DNA of 64,000 bases, taken from Fibrobacterota bacterium (GTDB lineage Bacteria; Fibrobacterota; Chitinivibrionia; Chitinivibrionales; Chitinispirillaceae). A model generated the notes under the pieces. It was not told where the DNA came from and did no database searches. It saw only the letters and a program-made list of their open reading frames with translations. Numbering within the stretch: the first letter of the stretch is position 1; the number at the start of each line of letters is the position of its first letter. A program made the translations under genes and the position numbers. The stretch is from positions 52,451 through 116,450 of the forward strand of contig JAEZKP010000071.1 of NCBI GenBank assembly GCA_023436145.1, in the 5' to 3' direction. This document shows positions 16,954-26,054 of this stretch, piece by piece.

Positions 16954-18579
16954 ATGCCACATTCATTTTCTGAACTCTTGCCCATCCTGTTTTTGTATGC
17001 AGAAACTCATTTCCGGTTCTTTTCCCATTTCCCCAGCCTTCTATATCGCAGGGAACCCGAAATCACTTTCGATCTTCCCAGGCGAATCGATCCAGGCTTT
17101 GATCTTCCCGTGGCGCTTATAATCAATGATATCCATCGTTATCCTGTAACCTTAAATGAAGTGGCTATAACAGTTTCCACAGGAACAATTCCACCACAAT
17201 TATTCAAATTTAATAATCTGGACGATCATGAGATCAAACATTCATTAAACGATCAACTTCGAGCCTTCATCTTTGAAATTCCGCGGTCTAGACTGCCTCA
17301 GGGTCAGATCTATATAAACGCAGCTGTCTCAATCACCAGGGGACCCCATACCTGGAGAATACTCAACGATAACCTCTTTTCTTCATCAAAAGCAGCCTTT
17401 AGATGCAGAATATGCAACGAAAAACTTCCTGGAAACAAGCTTTGTACATATGGCGATCTTCATAACCACTCCATTTATTCCCAAAGTCATGTGGAATTCG
17501 GACCACCATTAAAAGTTTATGACAAAATGGCTTCTGTTTCAGGTTTGGATTTTTTGGGAATAACCGATCATTCATACGATCTTGCCTGTAAGAGAGATAA
17601 CTATCTGGAACAGGATCAATCTCTTGCAAAGTGGAATCTTTTCAGGGAAGACTTCCTGGAAAACTTCAAAACCACAATGATTCCGGGTGAGGAGATCTCA
17701 TGTCTTAATAAAGATGGTAAAGTGGTTCATCTTTGTGGATTAGGGTTGCATGAGTTCATCTGTGGAACTCTGGATGGAGCCCGCAAAAATAAGGTTTTTT
17801 CTCAACAACTCACAATAAATCAGGCAGTTAATGAGATTCATAATCAAGGTGGAATTGCTTTTGCAGCTCATCCCGGATCAATAGCAAGTTTCCTGCAGAG
17901 CCTTTTACTACACCGGGGAATCTGGTCTGAAGAAGACACATTCGACCAGCTGGATGGCTTCCAGGCTCTAAATAGTGGGTATCATAATTCGTGGTTAAAG
18001 GCTAAATCATTATGGATCAATCTTTTAAAGAAAGGCCTACGCATACCACTACTGGGAGGAAATGATGCGCATGGTGATTTTAACCGCTACAGGGCAACCA
18101 GTATTCCTTTTGTTAGTATCTACGAGGGTTTTGAGCGCTTTATGGGTTATGGAAAAACCGGAATTTACGGTAAAAAAGATTCATCTGATGAAATTCTGAA
18201 CAGCATCCGTAAAGGTGCTACTTTTATAACCACCGGTCCCTTCATCTCCATCAACCGATCCATCTCCCCTTTTGAACCAGCAATATCAAATACCCCAGTA
18301 CCTCCTTCTGATATTTCCAATCTTTCTATAGTTGCACAGAGTACTGCCGAATTTGGAAGATTACAAAAACTACGCGTTTTTATGGGTGGACCTTCCATGC
18401 AGGAAAGTTTAGTAATGGAAAAATCATTTAAAGTAAACACTTACGAAGCAAACGAACCAATATCATCCTGTGAAATTGCCCGAAACAACTGCTATCTCAG
18501 AGCAGAAGTGATCAGTGTTTTGGATGATAAGAGCACTTTTGAAGCGTACAGCAGCCCTTGTTATTTCGCAAATGAATAA
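16954..18579 (+). CDS. PHP-domain metal-dependent phosphoesterase-like protein
   Basis: 541 residues. The first 160 residues look like a beta-sandwich with no recognised family. The PHP domain begins at about 165 with 'YGDLHNHSIYS' and continues with 'FLGITDHSYDLA', 'IPGEEIS', 'IAFAAHPGSIASF' and 'LLGGNDAHGDFNRY', which supply the His and Asp ligands of the trinuclear metal site. Stand-alone PHP proteins of this kind hydrolyse phosphate esters, but no substrate can be deduced. No signal peptide is obvious, and the start lacks a ribosome site, so the exact N-terminus is uncertain. The stop lies four bases from the stop of the convergent PEBP gene, with no terminator between them. Confidence 0.8.
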   Translation: MPHSFSELLPILFLYAETHFRFFSHFPSLLYRREPEITFDLPRRIDPGFDLPVALIINDIHRYPVTLNEVAITVSTGTIPPQLFKFNNLDDHEIKHSLNDQLRAFIFEIPRSRLPQGQIYINAAVSITRGPHTWRILNDNLFSSSKAAFRCRICNEKLPGNKLCTYGDLHNHSIYSQSHVEFGPPLKVYDKMASVSGLDFLGITDHSYDLACKRDNYLEQDQSLAKWNLFREDFLENFKTTMIPGEEISCLNKDGKVVHLCGLGLHEFICGTLDGARKNKVFSQQLTINQAVNEIHNQGGIAFAAHPGSIASFLQSLLLHRGIWSEEDTFDQLDGFQALNSGYHNSWLKAKSLWINLLKKGLRIPLLGGNDAHGDFNRYRATSIPFVSIYEGFERFMGYGKTGIYGKKDSSDEILNSIRKGATFITTGPFISINRSISPFEPAISNTPVPPSDISNLSIVAQSTAEFGRLQKLRVFMGGPSMQESLVMEKSFKVNTYEANEPISSCEIARNNCYLRAEVISVLDDKSTFEAYSSPCYFANE

Positions 18580-18583
18580 TCGA

Positions 18584-19021
18584 TCACTCCCGTGAATAAT
18601 ACCCCATGATTTCCGCTGTAGCTAACACATGTCCCATCATCTCTCTATCAATACTTTCCCGGTTTAATCCATCACTTTTCTCTATTCTGCTATCTAATGC
18701 ATATAACCGGAAATAATAGCGGTGTATGGATTTTTCCGGTGGACATGGGCCCACATATTCTTTCTGTTTTGAGGTGGATATTCCCTGTATGCCCGGAGAT
18801 GCATTCTCCGGTATCACTGAAGTGTTTGCTGGAATATTATAGAGAATCCAGTGAGTCCAGATTCCAACGGGAGCATCAGGATCATCTATAATTAAGGCGA
18901 GACTACGCGTCCCCTCTGGAATACTTTCAATATCGATTTCAGGGTTGATGTTTTCACCTTCGCAGGAATACTTAAAAGGAATTCTTCCACCATTTGTAAA
19001 TGCCGGACTGCTTATTTTCAT
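18584..19021 (-). CDS. YbhB/YbcL-type PEBP family protein
   Basis: 145 residues, typical for the bacterial phosphatidylethanolamine-binding (Raf kinase inhibitor-like) family. The landmarks are 'SPAFTNGGRIPFKYSCEGENINPEI', the 'LALIIDDPDAPVGIWTHWILYNIP' block carrying the DPDxP and the WxHW-like ligand-pocket residues, 'YVGPCPPEKSIHRYYFRLYALD' with the GPxPP-x-HRY motif, and the C-terminal helix. The cellular role of these cytosolic proteins in bacteria is not settled. Monocistronic; the start at 19021 is preceded by GGAG a few bases upstream on the minus strand. Confidence 0.93.
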   Translation of the reverse strand: MKISSPAFTNGGRIPFKYSCEGENINPEIDIESIPEGTRSLALIIDDPDAPVGIWTHWILYNIPANTSVIPENASPGIQGISTSKQKEYVGPCPPEKSIHRYYFRLYALDSRIEKSDGLNRESIDREMMGHVLATAEIMGYYSRE

Positions 19022-19289
19022 TTATTACTCCTGTAGTTAGGCTCCTCATTATAGTTTTTAAAAGTTTTTAATATGGAAAGCAAAGTTCAGACCTTTATTT
19101 TTCAGTTCATGGTTACTGACAGGGAAATTTTAAACCCAGGTTCTTTAATAACCTGTATCTGCCTCGCTCACTTTTTGCTTCTCCGAATAGTCTGTCTTAA
19201 CTATATTAACAATGTTTCTTTACTTAATTTCGGTTGTCGGTTAGGATATGTATCCTCGGTTCAACGTTTCATCCTTCAAAGGACATATT

Positions 19290-20945
19290 GTGCAAGTAAA
19301 ATATCAGCTTCTGTCCTGTATACTGGCTATCACTATCTCATCGTTTTCTGCGGAAACTGACAGTTGCTTTAACCTTATGAATTATAATCCTCCTGCATTC
19401 AGCTATCATCTACTTGAATTCAAACCTTTTCTTTCTATAAACGGCAATTCCAGTAACCACAAACAAAACGATCTCTTTACAGACCCGTTTCCTGTGAATA
19501 CTGTTGAGGATTATAGAAATCACCGCAGTGCTTCCAACTTTGATATCATGGCACATCACAGCTATTACGGATGGAGAGGAAAAACTGAATGGCAGATTAA
19601 CAGCTATACAAATATAATCGGGTATCTGAGAATCACAGATCCGGCAGATTATCGATTTTCTACCAATTCTCAAGAGTATTCAACTAACAGGTATCGGAAT
19701 GGTGAAGTAAGAAGTAACTTTTCAATTTCCGCAGCTCACTATTTCAGGTGGCCTTTTTTTGTTGGTGCTGAAATAAGTCCCGATATAACATCCAATCTTG
19801 GTTATTTCAATAGTATTAATAAACGGTTCAACCTCAAAAATGAGGATGCCGGGTTCTATTATTACGATAAAGTTAATCGTAAAAACAAGAATTACTCGAT
19901 CAGTTTTGCAGGCAGTTTCCGTTTAGGTGCTGGTCATATCGATGATGTCTCATTCGCAGTTGCAGCACTCAATATTGTTGATATAGTAAAAAATCTGGAA
20001 AAAACATACAGAGGCTGTGATATGAGAAAGGTACAAAACCTTGCAGCTTTCATTGAAAAATCCCGTAAACGTCGTGCTCTTGACTCACGCATAGCATTCA
20101 TTCAGAACATCGATACCCTGTGTGCTTTTATTAAAGAAAGCGGTATCGCAGATGAAATATCACCCCGTACCGTTCTTGAGCTTGCAGATCAGTGGAATTA
20201 TGTATTTTATCAAAAAAGAAATAAAGGGTTTTCTGCTGTTCTATATCCTTCAGGCAAATATTCCAAGCAATGTTACAAGGATAAGGTAACTTCATCCAGA
20301 TACGAAAAGTTAACCACGATTCCATTCAAAATGAACGAAGACGAAAAGAATGACTTTAACACAAGCGAAATTTTCAAAGATGAAGTCTTCCGTTGGAACA
20401 AAACCCAACAGATTGACTATAAGATAAACCTGCAAGCACGTTATGAAAGACCTCTCTCACGTTATTTTCAATTGTCACTTCTCTCTGAAGCATCCGCTTT
20501 ATCAACACGCTACCAGAATAAAGAATCGGCGCACCAAAATTTTAAAACCTTTGAAGATGCTTATACATTACCAGGAATTTCGGTCAGTCAATATGCTGGT
20601 TTGACATATTACCCCAATACACGTACATCCATCGGAGTATTGGAATCGATCCAGTATGATAGAAAATTTGACTATTTCGACATTAAAAAATCAGATTATA
20701 GTTTTTCTTCTATTCCGCCCGAAGATAATTTTGACGATCGTATACTAAATTTCACTCTGAATGGTTTTCTAACCTATTATTTCTCTCCGAAGCTTCAGGC
20801 GCAACTGGATTTACGGGTTTACCGTGACGATCAATACCGGGATGCATATAGGGGATCACCATGGTTCTCAGAAGATCACGAATCCACCTCCTCCACAGCA
20901 CTGAACTACTCTATTGGTGCTCATTTGACCTGGAAAGTTTTTTGA
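19290..20945 (+). CDS. Putative outer-membrane beta-barrel protein, family unknown
   Basis: 551 residues from a GTG at 19290, preferred to the ATG at 19248 because AAGGA precedes it and the product then begins directly with a signal peptide ending near 'SSFSAE'. I do not recognise the family. Residues about 30-210 and 330-551 alternate aromatic and polar residues as in a beta-barrel ('NFTLNGFLTYYFSPKLQAQLDLRVYRD') and the protein ends in Phe. A helical, charged insert (about 220-310, 'LEKTYRGCDMRKVQNLAAFIEKSRKRRALD') interrupts the strands and may be a plug or periplasmic domain. A small palindrome, AGGATA TG TATCCT (19243-19256), lies just upstream. It stands alone on its strand. Confidence 0.6.
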   Translation: MQVKYQLLSCILAITISSFSAETDSCFNLMNYNPPAFSYHLLEFKPFLSINGNSSNHKQNDLFTDPFPVNTVEDYRNHRSASNFDIMAHHSYYGWRGKTEWQINSYTNIIGYLRITDPADYRFSTNSQEYSTNRYRNGEVRSNFSISAAHYFRWPFFVGAEISPDITSNLGYFNSINKRFNLKNEDAGFYYYDKVNRKNKNYSISFAGSFRLGAGHIDDVSFAVAALNIVDIVKNLEKTYRGCDMRKVQNLAAFIEKSRKRRALDSRIAFIQNIDTLCAFIKESGIADEISPRTVLELADQWNYVFYQKRNKGFSAVLYPSGKYSKQCYKDKVTSSRYEKLTTIPFKMNEDEKNDFNTSEIFKDEVFRWNKTQQIDYKINLQARYERPLSRYFQLSLLSEASALSTRYQNKESAHQNFKTFEDAYTLPGISVSQYAGLTYYPNTRTSIGVLESIQYDRKFDYFDIKKSDYSFSSIPPEDNFDDRILNFTLNGFLTYYFSPKLQAQLDLRVYRDDQYRDAYRGSPWFSEDHESTSSTALNYSIGAHLTWKVF

Positions 20946-21178
20946 AGCTTAAGTGGGTTATAACAACCTCTGTTGTTCTACATTATTTACACTTCACCCC
21001 GTTATTCTATAACCGGTTAACTAAAATCATGTAAATTAAACCTGAATCAGACGAATCTTCAGTCGGGAATCGTCTGCATCAAACGCTATTTATCTTCAAT
21101 CTGAACAAAATCACGTTTTAATACAACAGATTAAATAACAGTTTAACTGATTCATATCGAATACGGGGGTGTTTTAGA

Positions 21179-22507
21179 ATGAAAGGTTTACCTGTAATTT
21201 TCGCAATAGTCTTATGCAGTTTTTTTACCATCACAGCCGATATCTCATTATCCGGTATTGTGAAAAAAACTGGCGACGCCACCGGAATCACAGGAGTAAA
21301 GGTCAGTCTTTCAAACCAGAAAGAGCTTCACTCCATAACCGATTCCAACGGGTATTTTAAAATAGAGCAAACATCTCTCAAGTCATATTTGCCAAAAGAA
21401 AAAACATTTCATCTTAACCTGAAAAACAGAACCCTTCACTTTTCTTCACACCTTCCTGCCAGTAAATGTCTCATAGCAGTTTTTTCTGTCACCGGAAAGA
21501 CTTTACTGCAAAAATCTCTGGATCAGCTTTATTCAGCGAATCAATTTATCACCCTGCCCAGCTTCAGTTCCGGTATTTATCTTGTACGTTTATCGATTGA
21601 AGGTGTAGATTATACCTATTCCCTTGTTTCTACTGGCAATCAGATTTTTTTGACAAGTCATAGCCTGGACACAAAATACGTTCATGGCAACCTTTCGATA
21701 TCAAAAAACACAGCAGTGATAGATACCCTGGTTGCAGAGAAGTCCGGATACAATACTATGAAAATTCCGCTTTCCAGTTATACTCAAAATGACATCATTA
21801 TTACTATGGAATCCAGCTCAGCAGATACAACTGTCAGAAAGGGACTTACTGTCTATTTTATCCGTCATGCAGAAACCGTGGCGAACGCATCCGGGCAACA
21901 GGGTGGTGGTGGCCCTCTGGAGGATCACGACACACTGACTCAACTTGGGGAAAGACAGGTTGAGGAATTAAAAAACTTCCTCATTGAAGAGAATATCAAA
22001 CCGGATCTGGTTGTAGTCAGTCCTTCCCTAAGAACACAGAAAACTATAGAACCATTTCTAAAAGCCCTCAACATTAAAGCCGAAATCTGGGTGGAACTCA
22101 ATGAGTGCTGTGGCGGTGAACCTTCCGGTGAACCACTTCCTACCGAACGCCCAGTCCCCCGCTGGAAAGTAAAAGTCGAACCGATGACTGAGAATTTTAC
22201 TCTTCCAAGTGAGGAAGATAAATACTACTGGTGGCCTCAGACTTTTGAGGAAGGCCTTTTCATGGTTATGACCGCCCAAAAAAGACTTCTTCAAAGATTC
22301 AACCAAAGCGGTAAATCAGTCATTGTTGTCGGCCATGCAGTGAACGGGGGGCTCTTTTTAGGACTCTTACGTGGCTACGATATGATCAATACCAAACCGG
22401 AAAGACCTGTTTATCTGATTAATACAGCGGTGCATAAATTAACTCAGGATACAGTCTCCGGGATTTTCACTCTTAAACAGAACCTGAATAAACCCCCGAC
22501 GAAGTAA
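21179..22507 (+). CDS. Exported histidine phosphatase-superfamily protein with N-terminal Ig-like and tail-like modules
   Basis: 442 residues with a signal peptide (1-21). Residues about 22-65 resemble a carboxypeptidase-regulatory (CnaB-like) repeat, 'GIVKKTGDATGITGVKVSLSNQ...TDSNGYFKI'. Residues about 75-150 match the pattern of C-terminal secretion tails ('CLIAVFSVTGKTLLQKSL...LPSFSSGIYLVRLSI') although they are internal. From about 222 a phosphoglycerate-mutase-like phosphatase domain follows: 'VYFIRHAET' with catalytic His230, 'VVSPSLRTQKT', and 'VIVVGHAVNGG' with His386. The expected activity is phosphomonoester hydrolysis outside the cytoplasm. The 233 bp upstream contain a 7-bp stem (CAGACGA / TCGTCTG, 21048-21076). 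It converges on the peptidase gene. Confidence 0.8.
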   Translation: MKGLPVIFAIVLCSFFTITADISLSGIVKKTGDATGITGVKVSLSNQKELHSITDSNGYFKIEQTSLKSYLPKEKTFHLNLKNRTLHFSSHLPASKCLIAVFSVTGKTLLQKSLDQLYSANQFITLPSFSSGIYLVRLSIEGVDYTYSLVSTGNQIFLTSHSLDTKYVHGNLSISKNTAVIDTLVAEKSGYNTMKIPLSSYTQNDIIITMESSSADTTVRKGLTVYFIRHAETVANASGQQGGGGPLEDHDTLTQLGERQVEELKNFLIEENIKPDLVVVSPSLRTQKTIEPFLKALNIKAEIWVELNECCGGEPSGEPLPTERPVPRWKVKVEPMTENFTLPSEEDKYYWWPQTFEEGLFMVMTAQKRLLQRFNQSGKSVIVVGHAVNGGLFLGLLRGYDMINTKPERPVYLINTAVHKLTQDTVSGIFTLKQNLNKPPTK

Positions 22508-22582
22508 TTTACTAAGCACAAATCAGATATTCGAAATCAAGGTTAAAATTGTAGATTTTTTCAATCTGCTCTGATTTACTGT

Positions 22583-24370
22583 TTAGATTTTCATTCTAAT
22601 GATTTCGTACTTCCCACGCTGAGTTAACTGCAATAACCGGATGCCTGAACCCATACTGGCTTTATCAATCGAAAAGGACTGCTGCGGTAAACCTTTGGAC
22701 ACAAAATCTCCCTGATAACAAAGCCTTCCATTAAGCTCTACTATCCTGATATTAAAGATTCCCGCTGGCACGTCTTTAATTCTAACAACTATTTCTGAGT
22801 TTCTTCCAGATACTGTCAACCCTGGCGACTTCTTTACAGCAGATTGCATCCCATGATCACTGCGGCTGCCTGTTTTATCATCCGTAACTGTGGCAGTCCA
22901 CTGCAGTGTTTTTGTTTTCCCCCTATCCAGTTTCTGCCCCATTGAAAGCATCTCCCAGATAAGAAGATTATCGGTTATCAGGGCTGTGTGCCCCTCATTT
23001 TTTGAAATTTTTATGGTAGATGGATCTATTCGAACCGGAAGAAGGGCTACCGGACGAAACTGATAACAATAACCCGCACCAAATTCAAGATCATGGGCCA
23101 GCATTGTATAAGCGAAAGTAAAATCGGTACTGCCCGAATTATTATTAGTATATTTTAATTCTGTCTTGAATGCTTTCGCAGAATCACCCGGATCATAGAA
23201 CTTAACATCACCAGCAGGATCACCATAAAATACGGTGGAATCCATAAACTGCTCCACAAGCCTGGGATTGATCTGATTAGTGGGATTGTTCACCTCGAAT
23301 AGTGCATTGTTGTTAGAGAGGAAAAACCCTTGAGGAAGAGTAAATGTACCTGCACTTTTAGTCACCCGGTCATACACTCCCCATGCCATAAATTCATCCC
23401 CGGATGAGGCATTATTTACAAAGCCGAACATCTGAACTGCATGTCCGCTACTGAATGCTGCATACACCACATTATCTTTACTATCCGGATTTCCCATAAG
23501 ACAGTTGCTTGCACACCAGTAGATTTTGGGTGTTGGTGAAACAATTGCAATTGACCCTCCAGAATATGGAGCACCAAAAAGCTTACCAGCTGATGAGCGC
23601 ATGTATCCTTCTGTACCTGCCTCCGGATAATGACACTGCCAGAGGTTTACATTTCCATGACCACCAGTAATAATGCAGTCCACAGGTCCGGTAATTGACC
23701 CCTGCCCCGGAACTTCTATGTTCAATGATTCAGAATTAAGCCATTTACTTACCAGTTTTATCCGGTCCTGCTCATTTTCCGGACGTTTATTCTCTGAATA
23801 CACCTTCCCCTGGTTTCCGGAGAAAAGATAATCGGTCTTGGTATAACTGTCGCAGGTCATACCTAAAGCCTGGTAGAAGCGTCTGATCGGAGGTTCATAG
23901 GAAAGATTTCCGGAGGCAGCCAGCACAGTTTTAACAGTTAATGATTCTGATATGGCTCTCAATGCATCTGAGGCCTCATAACCGGTAATAATACCCCAGA
24001 CCGCATCACCATATGGATCACTGTCCAGTTGACGACTTAACCGGCTTACTGCAACAATAAACGCTGCATTGCATTCTGTTGCCGGACGGGCAATGTATCC
24101 TATATAATCCGGCTTAAACACCGATAACTCATCTTTTAACTCAGTCACCTTTGATGACCAGGTAAAAAGCTTTGCAGTACCGTATTTCCCATGCTTTTTA
24201 ACCAGAGAATCCGCCACACCCTTCCAATCGGATTGAGAATAAGCTGCAGAACTGATTACAACTGCGTAATTATATTGCTGGCCATAAGCAAAACTTATAA
24301 CCACTAATATCATAATCAAAATCTGTCTGAGATAATTATCCGCTATTGCCCGGATTGACAGCTTTTTCAT
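22583..24370 (-). CDS. Gingipain-like (clan CD) secreted cysteine peptidase candidate with C-terminal tail
   Basis: 595 residues with a signal segment (about 13-30). The domain from 33 to about 400 has the layout of caspase-fold C25 peptidases: a strand then 'DCIITGGHGNVNLWQ', which would carry catalytic His238, and 'IYWCASNCLMGN', placing the nucleophile at Cys290 (Cys286 is the alternative). The family resemblance is seen in the motifs only, so I treat peptidase activity as likely rather than certain. The C-terminus (about 515-595) is a secretion-tail-like domain: 'VPAGIFNIRIVELNGRLCYQGDFV...GSGIRLLQL'. The 257 bp upstream are shared with the divergent NHL-repeat gene. Its convergent neighbour also carries a tail-like module. 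Confidence 0.7.
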   Translation of the reverse strand: MKKLSIRAIADNYLRQILIMILVVISFAYGQQYNYAVVISSAAYSQSDWKGVADSLVKKHGKYGTAKLFTWSSKVTELKDELSVFKPDYIGYIARPATECNAAFIVAVSRLSRQLDSDPYGDAVWGIITGYEASDALRAISESLTVKTVLAASGNLSYEPPIRRFYQALGMTCDSYTKTDYLFSGNQGKVYSENKRPENEQDRIKLVSKWLNSESLNIEVPGQGSITGPVDCIITGGHGNVNLWQCHYPEAGTEGYMRSSAGKLFGAPYSGGSIAIVSPTPKIYWCASNCLMGNPDSKDNVVYAAFSSGHAVQMFGFVNNASSGDEFMAWGVYDRVTKSAGTFTLPQGFFLSNNNALFEVNNPTNQINPRLVEQFMDSTVFYGDPAGDVKFYDPGDSAKAFKTELKYTNNNSGSTDFTFAYTMLAHDLEFGAGYCYQFRPVALLPVRIDPSTIKISKNEGHTALITDNLLIWEMLSMGQKLDRGKTKTLQWTATVTDDKTGSRSDHGMQSAVKKSPGLTVSGRNSEIVVRIKDVPAGIFNIRIVELNGRLCYQGDFVSKGLPQQSFSIDKASMGSGIRLLQLTQRGKYEIIRMKI

Positions 24371-24626
24371 AGTTCACTAACCTTTTTTGAGGTTTAATTA
24401 ATAAACAGCACCCCCGGTTATGTGCTTTAATATAGTAAATTAATGTATTTTCATCAGGAATATGTTTCCTTTTATGTTGAATATTTCTGCCCAGAAAAAA
24501 GCAATCAGGAGTGGGAGCATCCCTCAGTTTATGGCGGTTTAAAGATTGTTTTGGAAGTCACTGGTTATTATTTTGATCTTTTTTGCAGGATGAAGCTGAA
24601 TTTAACTCTCAAAAAAGTGATAGATT

Positions 24627-25982
24627 ATGATTAAAATTTCTATTTCAGTACAGTTACTGATGATTATTTGCAGTCTTCTTTTGCGTTCCGGCAACTGCAC
24701 TCAGATTGACCAATTAATCCAATCTTTCGATCTTCTTTCCACTATTGCAGGAAAAGGTGGCAATGGTGATGGGGATGAAAACATGTGGTTAGATGAATTT
24801 GAAGGCGGTAAAGCCGTCGATGCAGTACTTTCCGGTCCACATATGGCCATGGCAGACTCTATGGGTAATGTTTATATTGCCGACAAAAACGCTCATGCCA
24901 TCCGTAAAGTTGATACTGCCGGAATAATCACCACTGTTGCTGGAGTAAACAAGTCCGGAAATGGCCAGAACGGCATTGCCACCACTCAGGCACTAAGTGG
25001 TCCAAACGGCTTATGGGTGAGTAAAAGCGGAGTCCTTTACATTCTTGATCTCTGGAATAACAAAATAAGAAAAGTGGACACTTCCGGCTTTATGACAACC
25101 ATCATTCATGATAAAGACGGAATGAGTGCAGGCCGAGGATTATGGGTCAGCACTAAAGAAGATACCATCTGGTATGCCAGCGGTTCTGTAATTAAAATGT
25201 GGACAGAAAAAAACGGGCTTACACTCTTTGCCAGTGGTTTCAGCGGAGGTCTGGGTAATATTATGCAGGATCACCAGGGTAATATCATCGCCACCGACCG
25301 TTCGGCAAATCTGGTTTACCGTATCAATATAACAGGTGAAAAGACAATCATTGCAGGTACTGGCAACAGTAAAGGTGGTGGAAATGGCTCTCCGGCTCTG
25401 GAAACCGCATTCTATGGAGTCAGAGGTATCTGGGTTCTGCCTGATAACACCTATTTTCTGGGTACCCACGAGGGGAGTCAGGTGTGGTATGTGGATGAAG
25501 AAGGGATTGCGCACATCTTTATTAATGGTAAAGAAGGTGATCAGTATCATACCGGAGATGGTATGAATTTTAGAACTTCCGGTTACAAGTTGAGTGAAGT
25601 ACGTGCAATAACCGCAGATTACCAGGGAAATCTTCTTATCACCGAGAACGATCGGGGTTTTATAAGACGATTGAATAAAGCAACCATTTCAGTAATCAAA
25701 AACAAAAGCCCTCAAACATTTAACAACATGACTTTATATCAGGACAGATCATCAGGGATAACCAGATTCAAATTCACTCTTCTGGGTTCTGTAAAACCAC
25801 TTATCAGCATACAAAATCTTCTGGGTCAACCGTTAACAATACCTGTTAATCACCGGGTGATTTCCTCAGATTTGCATATTGTGGAGTTGAATAACAACAA
25901 TCTTGCTTCAGGATCTTATCTTATAACTATCCGTGCAGAGAATCATCCTTTGATCTCAAAACCGGTCATGGTAAGCCGGTAA
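24627..25982 (+). CDS. Secreted NHL-repeat beta-propeller protein with C-terminal tail
   Basis: 451 residues with a signal peptide (about 1-24). Several NHL repeats follow, each with the pattern 'GP..MAMADSMGNVYIADKNAHAIRKVDTAGIITTVAG', then 'GPNGLWVSKSGVLYILDLWNNKIRKVD', then weaker copies up to about 350, enough for a six-bladed propeller. The last 80 residues ('LISIQNLLGQPLTIPV...LASGSYLITIRAE') resemble the beta-sandwich tails on other exported proteins here. NHL propellers bind proteins or ligands, and some are enzymes; no catalytic feature is evident. A 63-codon ORF upstream is not supported. The gene converges on the coiled-coil gene at 26055, with an 8-bp inverted repeat (ATAGTGCA 25999-26006 / TGCACTAT 26048-26055) between them. 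Confidence 0.8.
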   Translation: MIKISISVQLLMIICSLLLRSGNCTQIDQLIQSFDLLSTIAGKGGNGDGDENMWLDEFEGGKAVDAVLSGPHMAMADSMGNVYIADKNAHAIRKVDTAGIITTVAGVNKSGNGQNGIATTQALSGPNGLWVSKSGVLYILDLWNNKIRKVDTSGFMTTIIHDKDGMSAGRGLWVSTKEDTIWYASGSVIKMWTEKNGLTLFASGFSGGLGNIMQDHQGNIIATDRSANLVYRINITGEKTIIAGTGNSKGGGNGSPALETAFYGVRGIWVLPDNTYFLGTHEGSQVWYVDEEGIAHIFINGKEGDQYHTGDGMNFRTSGYKLSEVRAITADYQGNLLITENDRGFIRRLNKATISVIKNKSPQTFNNMTLYQDRSSGITRFKFTLLGSVKPLISIQNLLGQPLTIPVNHRVISSDLHIVELNNNNLASGSYLITIRAENHPLISKPVMVSR

Positions 25983-26054
25983 TCCAGCCGGAATTCTTAT
26001 AGTGCATTATCCTCAGGAGCAAATTTTATTTCCCAGAATAAACTCTCTGCACTA

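Noticed and set aside
24443..24634. Small plus-strand ORF (63 codons) before the NHL gene
   Set aside because: No ribosome site, no recognisable protein, and it overlaps the next start; more likely leader DNA.
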